5,668 nt of DNA. Origin: CAYZFD01 sp964477735 (GTDB taxonomy: Bacteria; Bacteroidota; Bacteroidia; Flavobacteriales; Flavobacteriaceae). The position numbers and the translations under genes were made by a program. Location: the NCBI GenBank assembly GCA_964477735.1, contig CAYZFD010000076.1, forward strand, positions 1-5,668. Reading direction: 5' to 3'. Shown in pieces: positions 1 through 5,668 of the stretch (its first letter is position 1; each line of letters opens with the position of its first letter). The notes beneath the pieces are model-generated. The model was not told the DNA's origin, did not search any database, and worked only from the letters and a program-made list of their open reading frames with translations.

Positions 1-973
1 CCATCAAACAACCTCCTCCACCCGATCCCACAATTTTGGCACCCAAAGCACCCGCTATTAAAGCGGCTTCTATCATGGTATCTATCCGAGGAATTGAAAC
101 TTTCAACAAATCACGCAAACAACTTTGATGCGCATTAAGAAGGTCACCCACTTGTTTCCAATCGGGTGTTGGGGACTCAAGAAGCGTTTTAGCTTTTAAT
201 GTGATGGAATGGTTTAAAACTGCGGCTTTGTAATAGGCACGCAGATCTGCAGGCATCGCATCCAACAAAGGTTGGAGTTCAGCTGGTTGAAGTTTTGTGT
301 AATCTACATTAGTGATGTGATCGCTCACATAATGAATAGACTCCCAAGTTAAGGCTTTTAATCTTTTTAGCATCCCATCCGTATTTTTTGGAATTCCCGA
401 AACCCCCACAATTAAAACAGGAGGCTTGGCTTGAAGAAACTGAACTTCATCAGTTTTGGTGTCAAAGAAAATATGATTTCCGTGGGTGATGCTAAATTGA
501 TCCATTTTTCCACCAGAACCACCTCTTGACTCTACCTCAGCCTTGTAGGCCCAAAGTGCCAATTGCTTTTCATTGTAGGATAGACTACCCACAGTAGCCA
601 AAAATTGGAGCCAGGCCACCAACAATGCCGTTGAACTCGACAAACCTGCATTTATGGGTAGATCACCGCTTACGTTCACCTCATAACCCTGCTGAATAGA
701 CAAGCCTTCAGAACACAAAACATGATAACCTAAAGCTAACAAATGATTGGAATGATCGAATTTAGATGGGCTTAAAGGAATCGTGAGCGTTTCGCCAATG
801 TCTTTTAAGTTGATTTTAAAGTGGGGCCATTCGTGAGCTGTGGCCCGCACACAAACAAAACGATTGATAGCACAAGCAATGACAGGAAGATTGAGATAGT
901 CTTGATGATCCCCAAAAAGGCAAATTCTTCCGGGAGCCATGCTTTCAATTGAATTTTGGTGTGATTTAGGCAT
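1..973 (-). CDS. GHMP-family sugar kinase, galactokinase-like (3' end missing)
   Basis: This is a cytosolic ATP-dependent small-molecule kinase of the GHMP superfamily (galactokinase, homoserine, mevalonate and phosphomevalonate kinases). 324 codons are visible and the frame is still open at the left edge. All three family motifs are present. Motif 1 at residues 13-26 (APGRICLFGDHQDY) resembles the galactokinase signature. Motif 2 at about 103-116 (GDLPINAGLSSSTA) is the glycine/serine-rich phosphate-binding loop. Motif 3 at 311-324 (GAKIVGSGGGGCLM) is the C-terminal glycine-rich loop. A KMDQF stretch at 156-160 matches the region that carries the catalytic aspartate in galactokinase. The ATG at 973 puts 12 residues before motif 1; the next in-frame ATG (940, residue 12) would begin right at motif 1 and leave too little sequence. 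The motif 1 pattern favours a sugar over mevalonate, but the substrate cannot be fixed: no galactose or isoprenoid genes are adjacent. Probably only a few tens of residues are missing. Family assignment is firm; galactokinase itself is a guess. Confidence 0.9.
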   Translation of the reverse strand, partial: MPKSHQNSIESMAPGRICLFGDHQDYLNLPVIACAINRFVCVRATAHEWPHFKINLKDIGETLTIPLSPSKFDHSNHLLALGYHVLCSEGLSIQQGYEVNVSGDLPINAGLSSSTALLVAWLQFLATVGSLSYNEKQLALWAYKAEVESRGGSGGKMDQFSITHGNHIFFDTKTDEVQFLQAKPPVLIVGVSGIPKNTDGMLKRLKALTWESIHYVSDHITNVDYTKLQPAELQPLLDAMPADLRAYYKAAVLNHSITLKAKTLLESPTPDWKQVGDLLNAHQSCLRDLLKVSIPRIDTMIEAALIAGALGAKIVGSGGGGCLM

Positions 974-1077
974 ATGGCAGGCAATGTATTTATTTTTTTC
1001 GTCCGATGGCAATAATTTTTAAAAAAAATGTTTTTTTATGAGATCATATCTGAAACCATAAGCCAAACTTTTTCTTG

Positions 1078-1085
1078 TATTTTTG
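1078..1085 (+). promoter_or_regulatory. Putative -7 element of the rluF promoter
   Basis: TATTTTTG is a perfect match to the Bacteroidota -7 consensus TAnnTTTG. It lies 17 bases before the ATG at 1103, so transcription would start near 1091 with a short leader. No TTG -33 element is visible 19-21 bases upstream, which makes this a half-supported promoter. It bears on the gene start: a transcript beginning here cannot use the upstream ATG at 1028. Confidence 0.4.
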
Positions 1086-1102
1086 TAGCCAACGAAATTC
1101 AT

Positions 1103-1837
1103 ATGGAGCAAGAGAGTGCCATTCGCTTAAACAAATATCTCACAGAAGCTGGGTTTTGCTCGAGACGTGAAGCGGACAAGCTTATCGAAGCTGGAAAGGT
1201 TACCATAAACGGCTCAAAGGCGCAATTAGGACAAAAAGTAAATCCTTCTGATGTTGTTCATGTTTTGGGCAAAGAAGTAGCAAATAAAGACTCCAAAGCT
1301 GTATATCTTGCACTCAATAAACCAGTAGGAATTGTTTGCACCACTGATCGTGGAGTTGAGAAAGACAATATCATTGATTTTGTGAATTTCCCTAGCCGAA
1401 TTTTTCCCATCGGCCGCCTGGACAAAGCAAGTGAAGGGCTTATCTTTTTGACAAACGACGGCGATATCGTAAACAAAATCTTAAGAGCTGGAAACCAACA
1501 CGAAAAAGAATATATTGTAACGGTTGACAAACCCATCACCAAGGAATTTATTCAACGAATGCGTGATGGTGTTCCAATTCTAGATACCATTACGAAGCGA
1601 TGTTTTGTGAAACAAACACACAAAAAAACATTTAAAATAGTATTAACTCAGGGTTTGAATCGACAAATTCGGCGCATGTGTGAATATTTAGGCTATCGAG
1701 TGGTTAAATTACAGCGCACTCGCATCATGAACATCAATCTAGACTTAGCCGTAGGAAAATGGAGACACTTGACTGCAAGTGAGCTAAAAACCCTAAAAAA
1801 TCAATTGATACATTCCTCAAAAACAACAGTGATTTAA
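1103..1837 (+). CDS. rluF: 23S rRNA pseudouridine synthase RluF
   Basis: This enzyme isomerises uridine to pseudouridine in RNA; E. coli RluF acts on U2604 of 23S rRNA and has also been linked to tRNA-Tyr. An N-terminal S4 RNA-binding domain (about residues 7-60, including RLNKYLTEAGFCSRREADKL) precedes an RsuA/RluB/E/F-type catalytic domain. The catalytic Asp is D107 in PIGRLDKASEGLIFLTN, the same number as in E. coli RluF. The stretches ILRAGNQHEKEY (127-137), VDKPIT, GVPIL and QGLNRQIRRMCEYLGY closely follow E. coli RluF as I recall it and separate it from RluB and RluE. The frame is open from an ATG at 1028, but I chose 1103: it puts six residues before the S4 domain as in relatives, and a TAnnTTTG element sits just upstream of it. 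The extra 25 residues from 1028 resemble no domain. At 244 residues it lacks the basic C-terminal tail of the 290-residue E. coli protein. It converges on rny with a 3-base gap. Confidence 0.93.
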   Translation: MEQESAIRLNKYLTEAGFCSRREADKLIEAGKVTINGSKAQLGQKVNPSDVVHVLGKEVANKDSKAVYLALNKPVGIVCTTDRGVEKDNIIDFVNFPSRIFPIGRLDKASEGLIFLTNDGDIVNKILRAGNQHEKEYIVTVDKPITKEFIQRMRDGVPILDTITKRCFVKQTHKKTFKIVLTQGLNRQIRRMCEYLGYRVVKLQRTRIMNINLDLAVGKWRHLTASELKTLKNQLIHSSKTTVI

Positions 1838-1840
1838 GCC

Positions 1841-3406
1841 CTATTTGGCAATATTTACCACCCTAGTTTCTCTGATTACGGTGACTTTAACCTGTCCAGG
1901 ATAGGTCATGTCTGTTTGAATTTTTTGTGAAATTTCGAATGAAAGCTGAGCCGCTTGATCATCACTCACTTTTTCACTTTCTACCATTACACGCAACTCA
2001 CGCCCTGCTTGAATGGCATAGGCTTTTTCTACACCATTGAAATTATAGGCAATTTCTTCCATTTCATGTAAGCGTTGAATGTAACTGTCTAATACCTGTC
2101 TTCGCGCACCAGGACGGGCCCCAGAAATGGCATCACAAACCTGAACAATGGGAGAAATGAGATGCGTCATTTCAATTTCGTCGTGATGAGCACCTATGGC
2201 ATTACAAACCTCTGGTTTTTCACCATATTTTTCGGCCCATTGCATGCCCAATAAGGCATGTGGTGTTTCGGTTTCCTCTTCGGGCACCTTGCCAATGTCG
2301 TGCAATAGACCAGCGCGTTTGGCAAGTTTTGGATTGATTTTTAACTCTGCAGCCATTATGCCACACAACTTGGCCACTTCTCTAGAGTGTTGCAATAAGT
2401 TTTGACCATAGGAAGAACGGTATTTCATTCTGCCAACTGCTTTAATCAATTCGGGATGAAGGCCATGAATGCCAAGATCGATAACTGTTCTTTTGCCAAC
2501 CTCAGCAATTTCAGCTTCGATTTGTTTGGTGGTTTTTCTCACAACCTCCTCAATTCTTGCGGGGTGAATACGCCCATCAGTCACCAATTTGTGAAGGGAT
2601 AGACGTGCAATTTCCCTACGAACCGAATCGAAGCATGAGAGGATTATCGCATCAGGGGTGTCATCCACAATAATTTCAACTCCTGTTGCTGCTTCAATGG
2701 CCCTAATGTTTCTACCCTCTCGTCCAATAATGCGCCCCTTAACGTCGTCGGACTCTAGATTAAAAACCGAAACGCAATTTTCAACGGCCTCTTCAGTTCC
2801 TATACGTTGAATGGTATTGATGATGATTTTTTTGGCCTCTTGCTGAGCCGTTAATTTGGCTTCTTCAATGGCGCGCTGCGCCAAGGCTGTGGCCTCAGAA
2901 CGAGTCTCTTGTTTTAAGGTTTCCATGAGTTGTTCTTTGGCATCGGCCGCAGAAAGCCCTGAGATGTTTTCGAGCTGTGACACTTGTTGGCCAATGAGCT
3001 TTTCGAGTTCATCATTTCTTTTGTCGATCAAGTCTTGACGGTTCGAAAGATCACTAATTTTTTCCTCTAATTGGGTATTGAGTTTGCTATTTCTTGAAAG
3101 CTCACTAGACACTTGAGATTCTTTGTCACGAATGCGTTTTTGTGCCTCCTTCATTTTGTTGTCTGAAGCCAAGACCTGCTTTTCGTGTTCGCTTTTGAGT
3201 TCTAAAAACTTTTCTTTTGCTTGGAAAATACGTTCACTTTTGATTTTTTCACCCTTTTCTCGAGCACGATCAATGATGATTTTTGCTTTAGCGTCAGCTT
3301 TTCCAATGATGTTTTTATTTCTGTTGCGCTCTATTAGTTTCGCAACTCCTAAGCCCACTGCTATACCGACAGCAGCAGCAAGTATTATGATGATGTTTGG
3401 TTCCAT
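1841..3406 (-). CDS. rny: Ribonuclease Y (membrane-anchored endoribonuclease)
   Basis: RNase Y is an endonuclease that starts mRNA decay and processing at the inner face of the membrane, in bacteria that often lack RNase E. The 521-residue length is typical. Domain order is canonical: an N-terminal membrane helix (about residues 4-24, IIIILAAAVGIAVGLG), a long charged coiled coil (about 30-195), a KH RNA-binding domain with the GxxG loop at 228-231 (GRIIGREGRNIRAIE), and an HD metal-dependent phosphohydrolase domain with H340 (LLQHSREVAKLCG), H369-D370 (GLLHDIGK) and AHHDE at 406-410. The C-terminal YPGQVKVTVIRETR block is also family-typical. No catalytic residue appears to be missing. The ATG at 3406 directly precedes the membrane helix, which supports that start. 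It follows zapA and the putative 6S RNA on the same strand; the RNA's U-tract ends only 11 bases before the start codon, so rny is probably expressed by read-through or from a promoter I cannot recognise. Its 3' end faces rluF. Confidence 0.97.
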   Translation of the reverse strand: MEPNIIIILAAAVGIAVGLGVAKLIERNRNKNIIGKADAKAKIIIDRAREKGEKIKSERIFQAKEKFLELKSEHEKQVLASDNKMKEAQKRIRDKESQVSSELSRNSKLNTQLEEKISDLSNRQDLIDKRNDELEKLIGQQVSQLENISGLSAADAKEQLMETLKQETRSEATALAQRAIEEAKLTAQQEAKKIIINTIQRIGTEEAVENCVSVFNLESDDVKGRIIGREGRNIRAIEAATGVEIIVDDTPDAIILSCFDSVRREIARLSLHKLVTDGRIHPARIEEVVRKTTKQIEAEIAEVGKRTVIDLGIHGLHPELIKAVGRMKYRSSYGQNLLQHSREVAKLCGIMAAELKINPKLAKRAGLLHDIGKVPEEETETPHALLGMQWAEKYGEKPEVCNAIGAHHDEIEMTHLISPIVQVCDAISGARPGARRQVLDSYIQRLHEMEEIAYNFNGVEKAYAIQAGRELRVMVESEKVSDDQAAQLSFEISQKIQTDMTYPGQVKVTVIRETRVVNIAK

Positions 3407-3417
3407 ATTTTTTAAAT

Positions 3418-3433
3418 AAAAAAAGCCCGCACC
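3418..3433 (-). terminator. 3' strand of closing helix plus U-tract; possible intrinsic terminator
   Basis: On the minus strand GGTGCGGGC (3433-3425) is followed at once by seven T residues (3424-3418). The GC-rich strand pairs with GCCTGCGCC at 3579-3571, nearly 140 bases upstream, not with a local partner. This is therefore a long-range helix plus U-tract rather than a classic compact hairpin. It could define the 3' end of the 6S RNA. Termination must be incomplete if rny depends on transcription from upstream. A local 3-bp CAC/GTG hairpin is too weak to count. Confidence 0.4.
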
Positions 3434-3580
3434 ATAGTGTTTTGTATAAACTCTAAAAAATCAGGTTTGAGGCTACAAAGCGGTTCAAGGATCCGTTCAA
3501 AGACGGCTTGCTTTAGCCACCTAAACTCACCTCTTTTAATAGAATTGGCGTTGAGTTTATCAAAATTACAGGCGCAGGCA
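3421..3580 (-). ncRNA. ssrS: Putative 6S RNA (Bacteroidota 6S-Flavo type)
   Basis: 6S RNA mimics an open promoter and sequesters housekeeping RNA polymerase, mainly in stationary phase. On the minus strand this non-coding stretch forms a rod. The closing helix pairs 3579-3571 (GCCTGCGCC) with 3433-3425 (GGTGCGGGC): 9 bp, two of them G-U. After a small internal loop, 3565-3553 (TTTTGATAAACTC) pairs with 3453-3440 (GAGTTTATACAAAA): 13 Watson-Crick pairs with one bulged A at 3445. A loosely paired central region follows (5' side about 3552-3531, 3' side about 3463-3454), as expected for the 6S bubble. The apical arm pairs 3518-3514 with 3475-3471 and 3513-3510 with 3481-3478, and carries a small CCGT/ACGG hairpin. 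Position supports the call: 6S lies beside zapA in gamma-proteobacteria too. No promoter of its own is evident; the 5' helix begins 15 bases after the zapA stop, so it may be cut from the zapA transcript. The ends are estimates. Homology was not tested. Confidence 0.75.
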
Positions 3581-3594
3581 GTATGCGATTTTTG

Positions 3595-3888
3595 TTAATG
3601 AACGTTTGCATCTATGGCGTTAGAAACTTTATCGCTAAGCTGAGAAAGTTTCTCCACCATGGTGCTATTGATAGATATGTTTTTCTGTTCACCCCGAGAT
3701 AAACGAACAGCAAGTTGAAGGGCACACATGGCCAAAACATCTTGCTTATCATTCACTGCATAATTCTTCTCATAGTGCAAAATCATCTCATCAATTTCTT
3801 TAGCGGCTTTTCGTAGCCCCTCCTCTTGATTAGGATGAACGCTTAATGGATAAACCCTATTGGCAATTGACAATTTAATCTTTTGCAC
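3595..3888 (-). CDS. zapA: Cell division protein ZapA
   Basis: ZapA is a small cytosolic protein that binds FtsZ and bundles its filaments at the division site. The 97 residues have the usual two-part form: a globular N-terminal head (KIKLSIANRVYPLSVHPNQEEGLRKAAKEIDEMI, residues 3-36) and a helical C-terminal part that forms a coiled-coil dimer or tetramer. The block NYAVNDKQDVLAMCALQLAVRLS (about 42-64) is highly characteristic of Bacteroidota ZapA. The start codon is GTG at 3888; no ATG is available before the conserved KIKLSIANRVYPL segment, so GTG is required. It begins 16 bases after the stop of the coiled-coil gene, consistent with one transcript from the promoter at 4225-4255. The putative 6S RNA follows 15 bases after its stop codon. 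Confidence 0.93.
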   Translation of the reverse strand: MQKIKLSIANRVYPLSVHPNQEEGLRKAAKEIDEMILHYEKNYAVNDKQDVLAMCALQLAVRLSRGEQKNISINSTMVEKLSQLSDKVSNAIDANVH

Positions 3889-3904
3889 ACTATTTAGAAT
3901 TTTA

Positions 3905-4195
3905 TCAAGGACTCAGGATGGCTAAACAATCATCCACTTCCTTGATAAGGTTATTTATAACATATTTTGCAGACTTTTTATCGTCCTTACTGCCGAGCAA
4001 AGCAGCGGCGGTTTTGAGCGACTGATAGCGTTCTTGAAGCAGTTTGTGATCTTGTTGTAGCAAAACCATTTCCTGCTTTTTTGCGGCTAACGTCTGTTCG
4101 TATGCTTGATTTTTTTCGACTGTTTCTTGGAGTAATTTTATCAATTTCTGCACTCTAACCTCCAGTAAATCAACAACCTGTATTGCATCATTCAT
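3905..4195 (-). CDS. Small coiled-coil protein next to zapA, function unknown
   Basis: This 96-residue protein is almost wholly helical with heptad-like leucines (VVDLLEVRVQKLIKLLQET, then EMVLLQQDHKLLQERYQ), so residues about 1-62 probably form a coiled coil. The C-terminal block (ALLGSKDDKKSAKYVINN, then LIKEVDDCLAIL, residues 65-94) resembles a conserved ending I recall from zapA-linked proteins of flavobacteria. It has no membrane segment or signal peptide and is probably cytosolic. The frame is open upstream to a TTG at 4282, but I chose the ATG at 4195: a near-perfect promoter (4225-4255) lies inside the longer version, and its extra 29 residues are basic and unlike the coiled coil. It is the first gene of a probable unit with zapA, 16 bases apart. 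That linkage suggests a role in division, perhaps as a ZapB-like partner of ZapA; this is inference from position and shape, not from a recognised domain. Confidence 0.8.
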   Translation of the reverse strand: MNDAIQVVDLLEVRVQKLIKLLQETVEKNQAYEQTLAAKKQEMVLLQQDHKLLQERYQSLKTAAALLGSKDDKKSAKYVINNLIKEVDDCLAILSP

Positions 4196-4224
4196 ACTTG
4201 AAATGACCTTTTGCTTTGCTTCAT

Positions 4225-4255
4225 CAAATTTATCAATACAAGCCGACTTACGCAA
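4225..4255 (-). promoter_or_regulatory. Bacteroidota-type promoter for the coiled-coil / zapA / 6S / rny unit
   Basis: On the minus strand TTG (4255-4253) is followed by exactly 20 bases and then TAAATTTG (4232-4225), a full match to the -33/-7 pattern TTG-N19-21-TAnnTTTG used by the Bacteroidota primary sigma factor. Transcription would start near 4219, giving a leader of about 24 bases before the ATG at 4195. It is the best promoter match I found in the window and the only convincing one for the four downstream genes. Confidence 0.65.
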
Positions 4256-4258
4256 GTT

Positions 4259-4266
4259 TAATTTTG
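4259..4266 (+). promoter_or_regulatory. Possible -7 element for the M23 peptidase gene
   Basis: TAATTTTG fits TAnnTTTG and lies 39 bases before the ATG at 4306, a reasonable leader length. No TTG -33 element is found at the right distance. A second identical TAATTTTG at 4293-4300 is too close to the start codon unless the message is leaderless. If this promoter is used, the polymerase would overlap the opposite-facing promoter at 4225-4255. Confidence 0.3.
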
Positions 4267-4305
4267 AATTTTTCCTTTGCAAACGAAAAGCTTAATTTTG
4301 GTTGC

Positions 4306-5668
4306 ATGTTAAAGCAGTTTTCAAACTTCATCTTTGTCCTATGCTTTGGGTGTTGCATTGGCCAAACAACTCCGCAACCCCCTTTAGAAATCCCTTTATT
4401 GCTTTCTGGAACATTTGGAGAGTTACGAAGCAATCATTTCCATTCTGGTTTAGATATTAAAACCAAAGGGCGACAGGGTTTTGCAGTAAGGTCGATTGAA
4501 TCGGGCTATGTGTCGCGCATCAAAATTCAGGAAGCTGGCTTTGGAAAAGTCCTTTACATTACGCACCCAAGCGGCATCACTTCGGTTTATGCACACTTAC
4601 AAAAATTTGCTCCCGAAATAGAAAAAATCGCTCGTGAGATTCAATATCAAAAAGAATCCTACACTTTTGATTTATACCCTACAACAGATCAAATTGAAAT
4701 CGAAGCCAACCAAATCATCGCCTATTCTGGAAACACAGGAAGTTCGGGAGGGCCTCATCTTCATTTCGAAATAAGAGACAGTGAAACTCAAGAACCTTTA
4801 AATCCACTAAGTTTTAGTTTTCAGATTGACGACCACCAACCGCCCACACCCCAGGCACTTTGGCTTTACAACTTTCCTAATGACGTTGAAAAACACCCCT
4901 TTGTAGAACCCACACAAATTCCTATAAAAAAAATCAATGACAGCACTTTTGTTTCTGACATAATAAAAACTAAAGGCAGTTTTGGTTTTGGAATTCAGGC
5001 CTTTGATCGACAGGATTTAACCTACAATAAAAATGGTGTTTACAGGGTGCAGACTTTTGCCAATGGAAATCCATACATCGAATATAAATTTGATCGTTTT
5101 TCGTTCGAAGAATCTTCCTACATCAATACATTAATCGATCATTCATTTTATAAAACCCATCGCAACAGAATACAAAAACTTTTCAAAACACCTTCAAACC
5201 GTTTAAGACTATATGAAGGTCCGACTACGCTTTTAAGCTTGGGAGCAGATGAGGAAATGAATCTTAGAATTGTAATTTCCGATTTTGAAGGAAACACCTC
5301 CACCATTCACGTCAGCTTGGTGGGCAGTGAAGACAATGTTGACATTAAAACAAATATTCCTGATGGAAAGCCCATTGAAACCCATCGCGACTACCTCTAC
5401 ACTTTCGATTTGGGTGATGTTTATTTTCCTAAGGAAGCATTTTTTGAAAACACTTTTGTTGACATTAAGCAAAATCACGATACCCTCTATGTGGTAAATA
5501 AATCTTTTGCCCTAAAAAAGAACATCAAAGTAACTTTTGAAGATAAAATGCCCACAGAAGGCGGTTATTTAGGATTGGTTAATGGGGATGAAATAAGTTT
5601 TGTTTCCTCTACGAAAAGAGGGAATGCCTGGGTTGCACGAACCAAAAGTTTAGGGAAATTCGTGAAAG
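4306..5668 (+). CDS. Secreted M23 (LytM-type) metallopeptidase, 3' end missing
   Basis: This is a zinc-dependent peptidase of family M23, which typically cuts peptide cross-links in peptidoglycan. 454 codons are visible and the frame is open at the right edge. Residues 1-20 form a signal peptide (NFIFVLCFGCCIG core), probably cleaved near Q20 and so exported to the periplasm; adjacent cysteines at 16-17 leave a weak lipoprotein alternative. The catalytic domain spans about 30-170 and is intact: HxxxD at H46-D50 (FHSGLDI), YAHL with H97, and the HxH pair H151/H153 in GGPHLHFEIRD. It is thus likely an active enzyme rather than an EnvC/NlpD-type activator lacking its residues. An insert of about 30 residues (102-133) separates YAHL from the last motif. 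Everything after about 170 is a long, probably beta-rich region in which I recognise no domain. Divergent from the coiled-coil / zapA unit with a 110-base gap, a common arrangement in flavobacteria as I recall. The substrate is inferred from family. Confidence 0.93.
   Translation, partial: MLKQFSNFIFVLCFGCCIGQTTPQPPLEIPLLLSGTFGELRSNHFHSGLDIKTKGRQGFAVRSIESGYVSRIKIQEAGFGKVLYITHPSGITSVYAHLQKFAPEIEKIAREIQYQKESYTFDLYPTTDQIEIEANQIIAYSGNTGSSGGPHLHFEIRDSETQEPLNPLSFSFQIDDHQPPTPQALWLYNFPNDVEKHPFVEPTQIPIKKINDSTFVSDIIKTKGSFGFGIQAFDRQDLTYNKNGVYRVQTFANGNPYIEYKFDRFSFEESSYINTLIDHSFYKTHRNRIQKLFKTPSNRLRLYEGPTTLLSLGADEEMNLRIVISDFEGNTSTIHVSLVGSEDNVDIKTNIPDGKPIETHRDYLYTFDLGDVYFPKEAFFENTFVDIKQNHDTLYVVNKSFALKKNIKVTFEDKMPTEGGYLGLVNGDEISFVSSTKRGNAWVARTKSLGKFVK

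Noticed and set aside
982..1012. Possible minus-strand promoter for the GHMP kinase (TTG, 21 bases, TACATTG)
   Set aside because: The -7 box deviates from TAnnTTTG and the implied transcript start falls about 3 bases before the ATG. Too weak to list.
1016..1037. A8-TG-T7 run, which reads as an AT-only inverted repeat
   Set aside because: It has no GC stem and would not form a stable terminator; it is better read as AT-rich intergenic DNA.
1028..1102. N-terminal extension of rluF from the ATG at 1028
   Set aside because: The 25 added residues match no RluF feature, the ATG lies within an A8-TG-T7 run, and a TAnnTTTG element at 1078-1085 would place the transcript start downstream of it.
2196..3419. 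Open frames on the plus strand within the rny region
   Set aside because: They are antisense to a complete, well-conserved rny gene; their translations show no recognisable domain or conserved motif.
3481..3500. Two copies of TTGAAC(G/C)G within the apical arm of the RNA, considered as a binding-site repeat
   Set aside because: There are only two short copies and both fall in the apical loop of the RNA fold, so RNA structure explains them better than a protein-binding site.
4196..4282. Longer form of the coiled-coil protein starting at TTG 4282
   Set aside because: The start codon is rare, the added residues are unlike the coiled coil, and the best promoter in the window lies inside this extension.
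4293..4300. Second TAATTTTG element just before the peptidase start
   Set aside because: Its implied transcript start would fall at or after the ATG at 4306, and no -33 element lies at the right distance.

Overview
The window looks like ordinary chromosome from a member of the Bacteroidota, most likely a flavobacterium-like lineage. Three things point there: moderately AT-rich DNA; gene starts with no clear Shine-Dalgarno sequence but with Bacteroidota-type promoters (TTG, about 20 bases, TAnnTTTG); and the gene order M23 peptidase / coiled-coil protein / zapA / RNA gene / rny. Phage, transposon, CRISPR or tRNA sequences were not seen.

Layout from left to right. The left edge (1-973, minus strand) holds most of a GHMP-family small-molecule kinase that resembles galactokinase; its 3' end lies outside the window. 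After a 129-base gap, rluF (1103-1837, plus strand) encodes a 23S rRNA pseudouridine synthase. It converges on rny (1841-3406, minus strand), the membrane-anchored endoribonuclease RNase Y, with only 3 bases between the two stop codons.

Upstream of rny on the minus strand lies a non-coding stretch of 188 bases. It folds on paper into a long rod: a 9-bp closing helix, a second 13-bp helix, an open central region, an apical hairpin arm, and a U-tract immediately after the closing helix. I read it as the 6S RNA of Bacteroidota (the 6S-Flavo type), a regulator of RNA polymerase. Continuing upstream on the same strand are zapA (3595-3888, GTG start), a cell-division factor that binds FtsZ, and a 96-residue coiled-coil protein (3905-4195) that is probably its conserved partner gene. 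A good promoter at 4225-4255 appears to drive this coiled-coil / zapA / 6S / rny unit.

Divergent from that promoter, a secreted M23 (LytM-type) metallopeptidase with a complete active site starts at 4306 and runs off the right edge. The right part therefore joins envelope and division functions (peptidoglycan hydrolase, ZapA, coiled-coil partner) to RNA metabolism (6S RNA, RNase Y, and RluF on the other strand). The most notable element is the structured RNA between zapA and rny. It seems to leave rny without an obvious promoter of its own, so RNase Y expression may depend on read-through past the RNA's 3' end.
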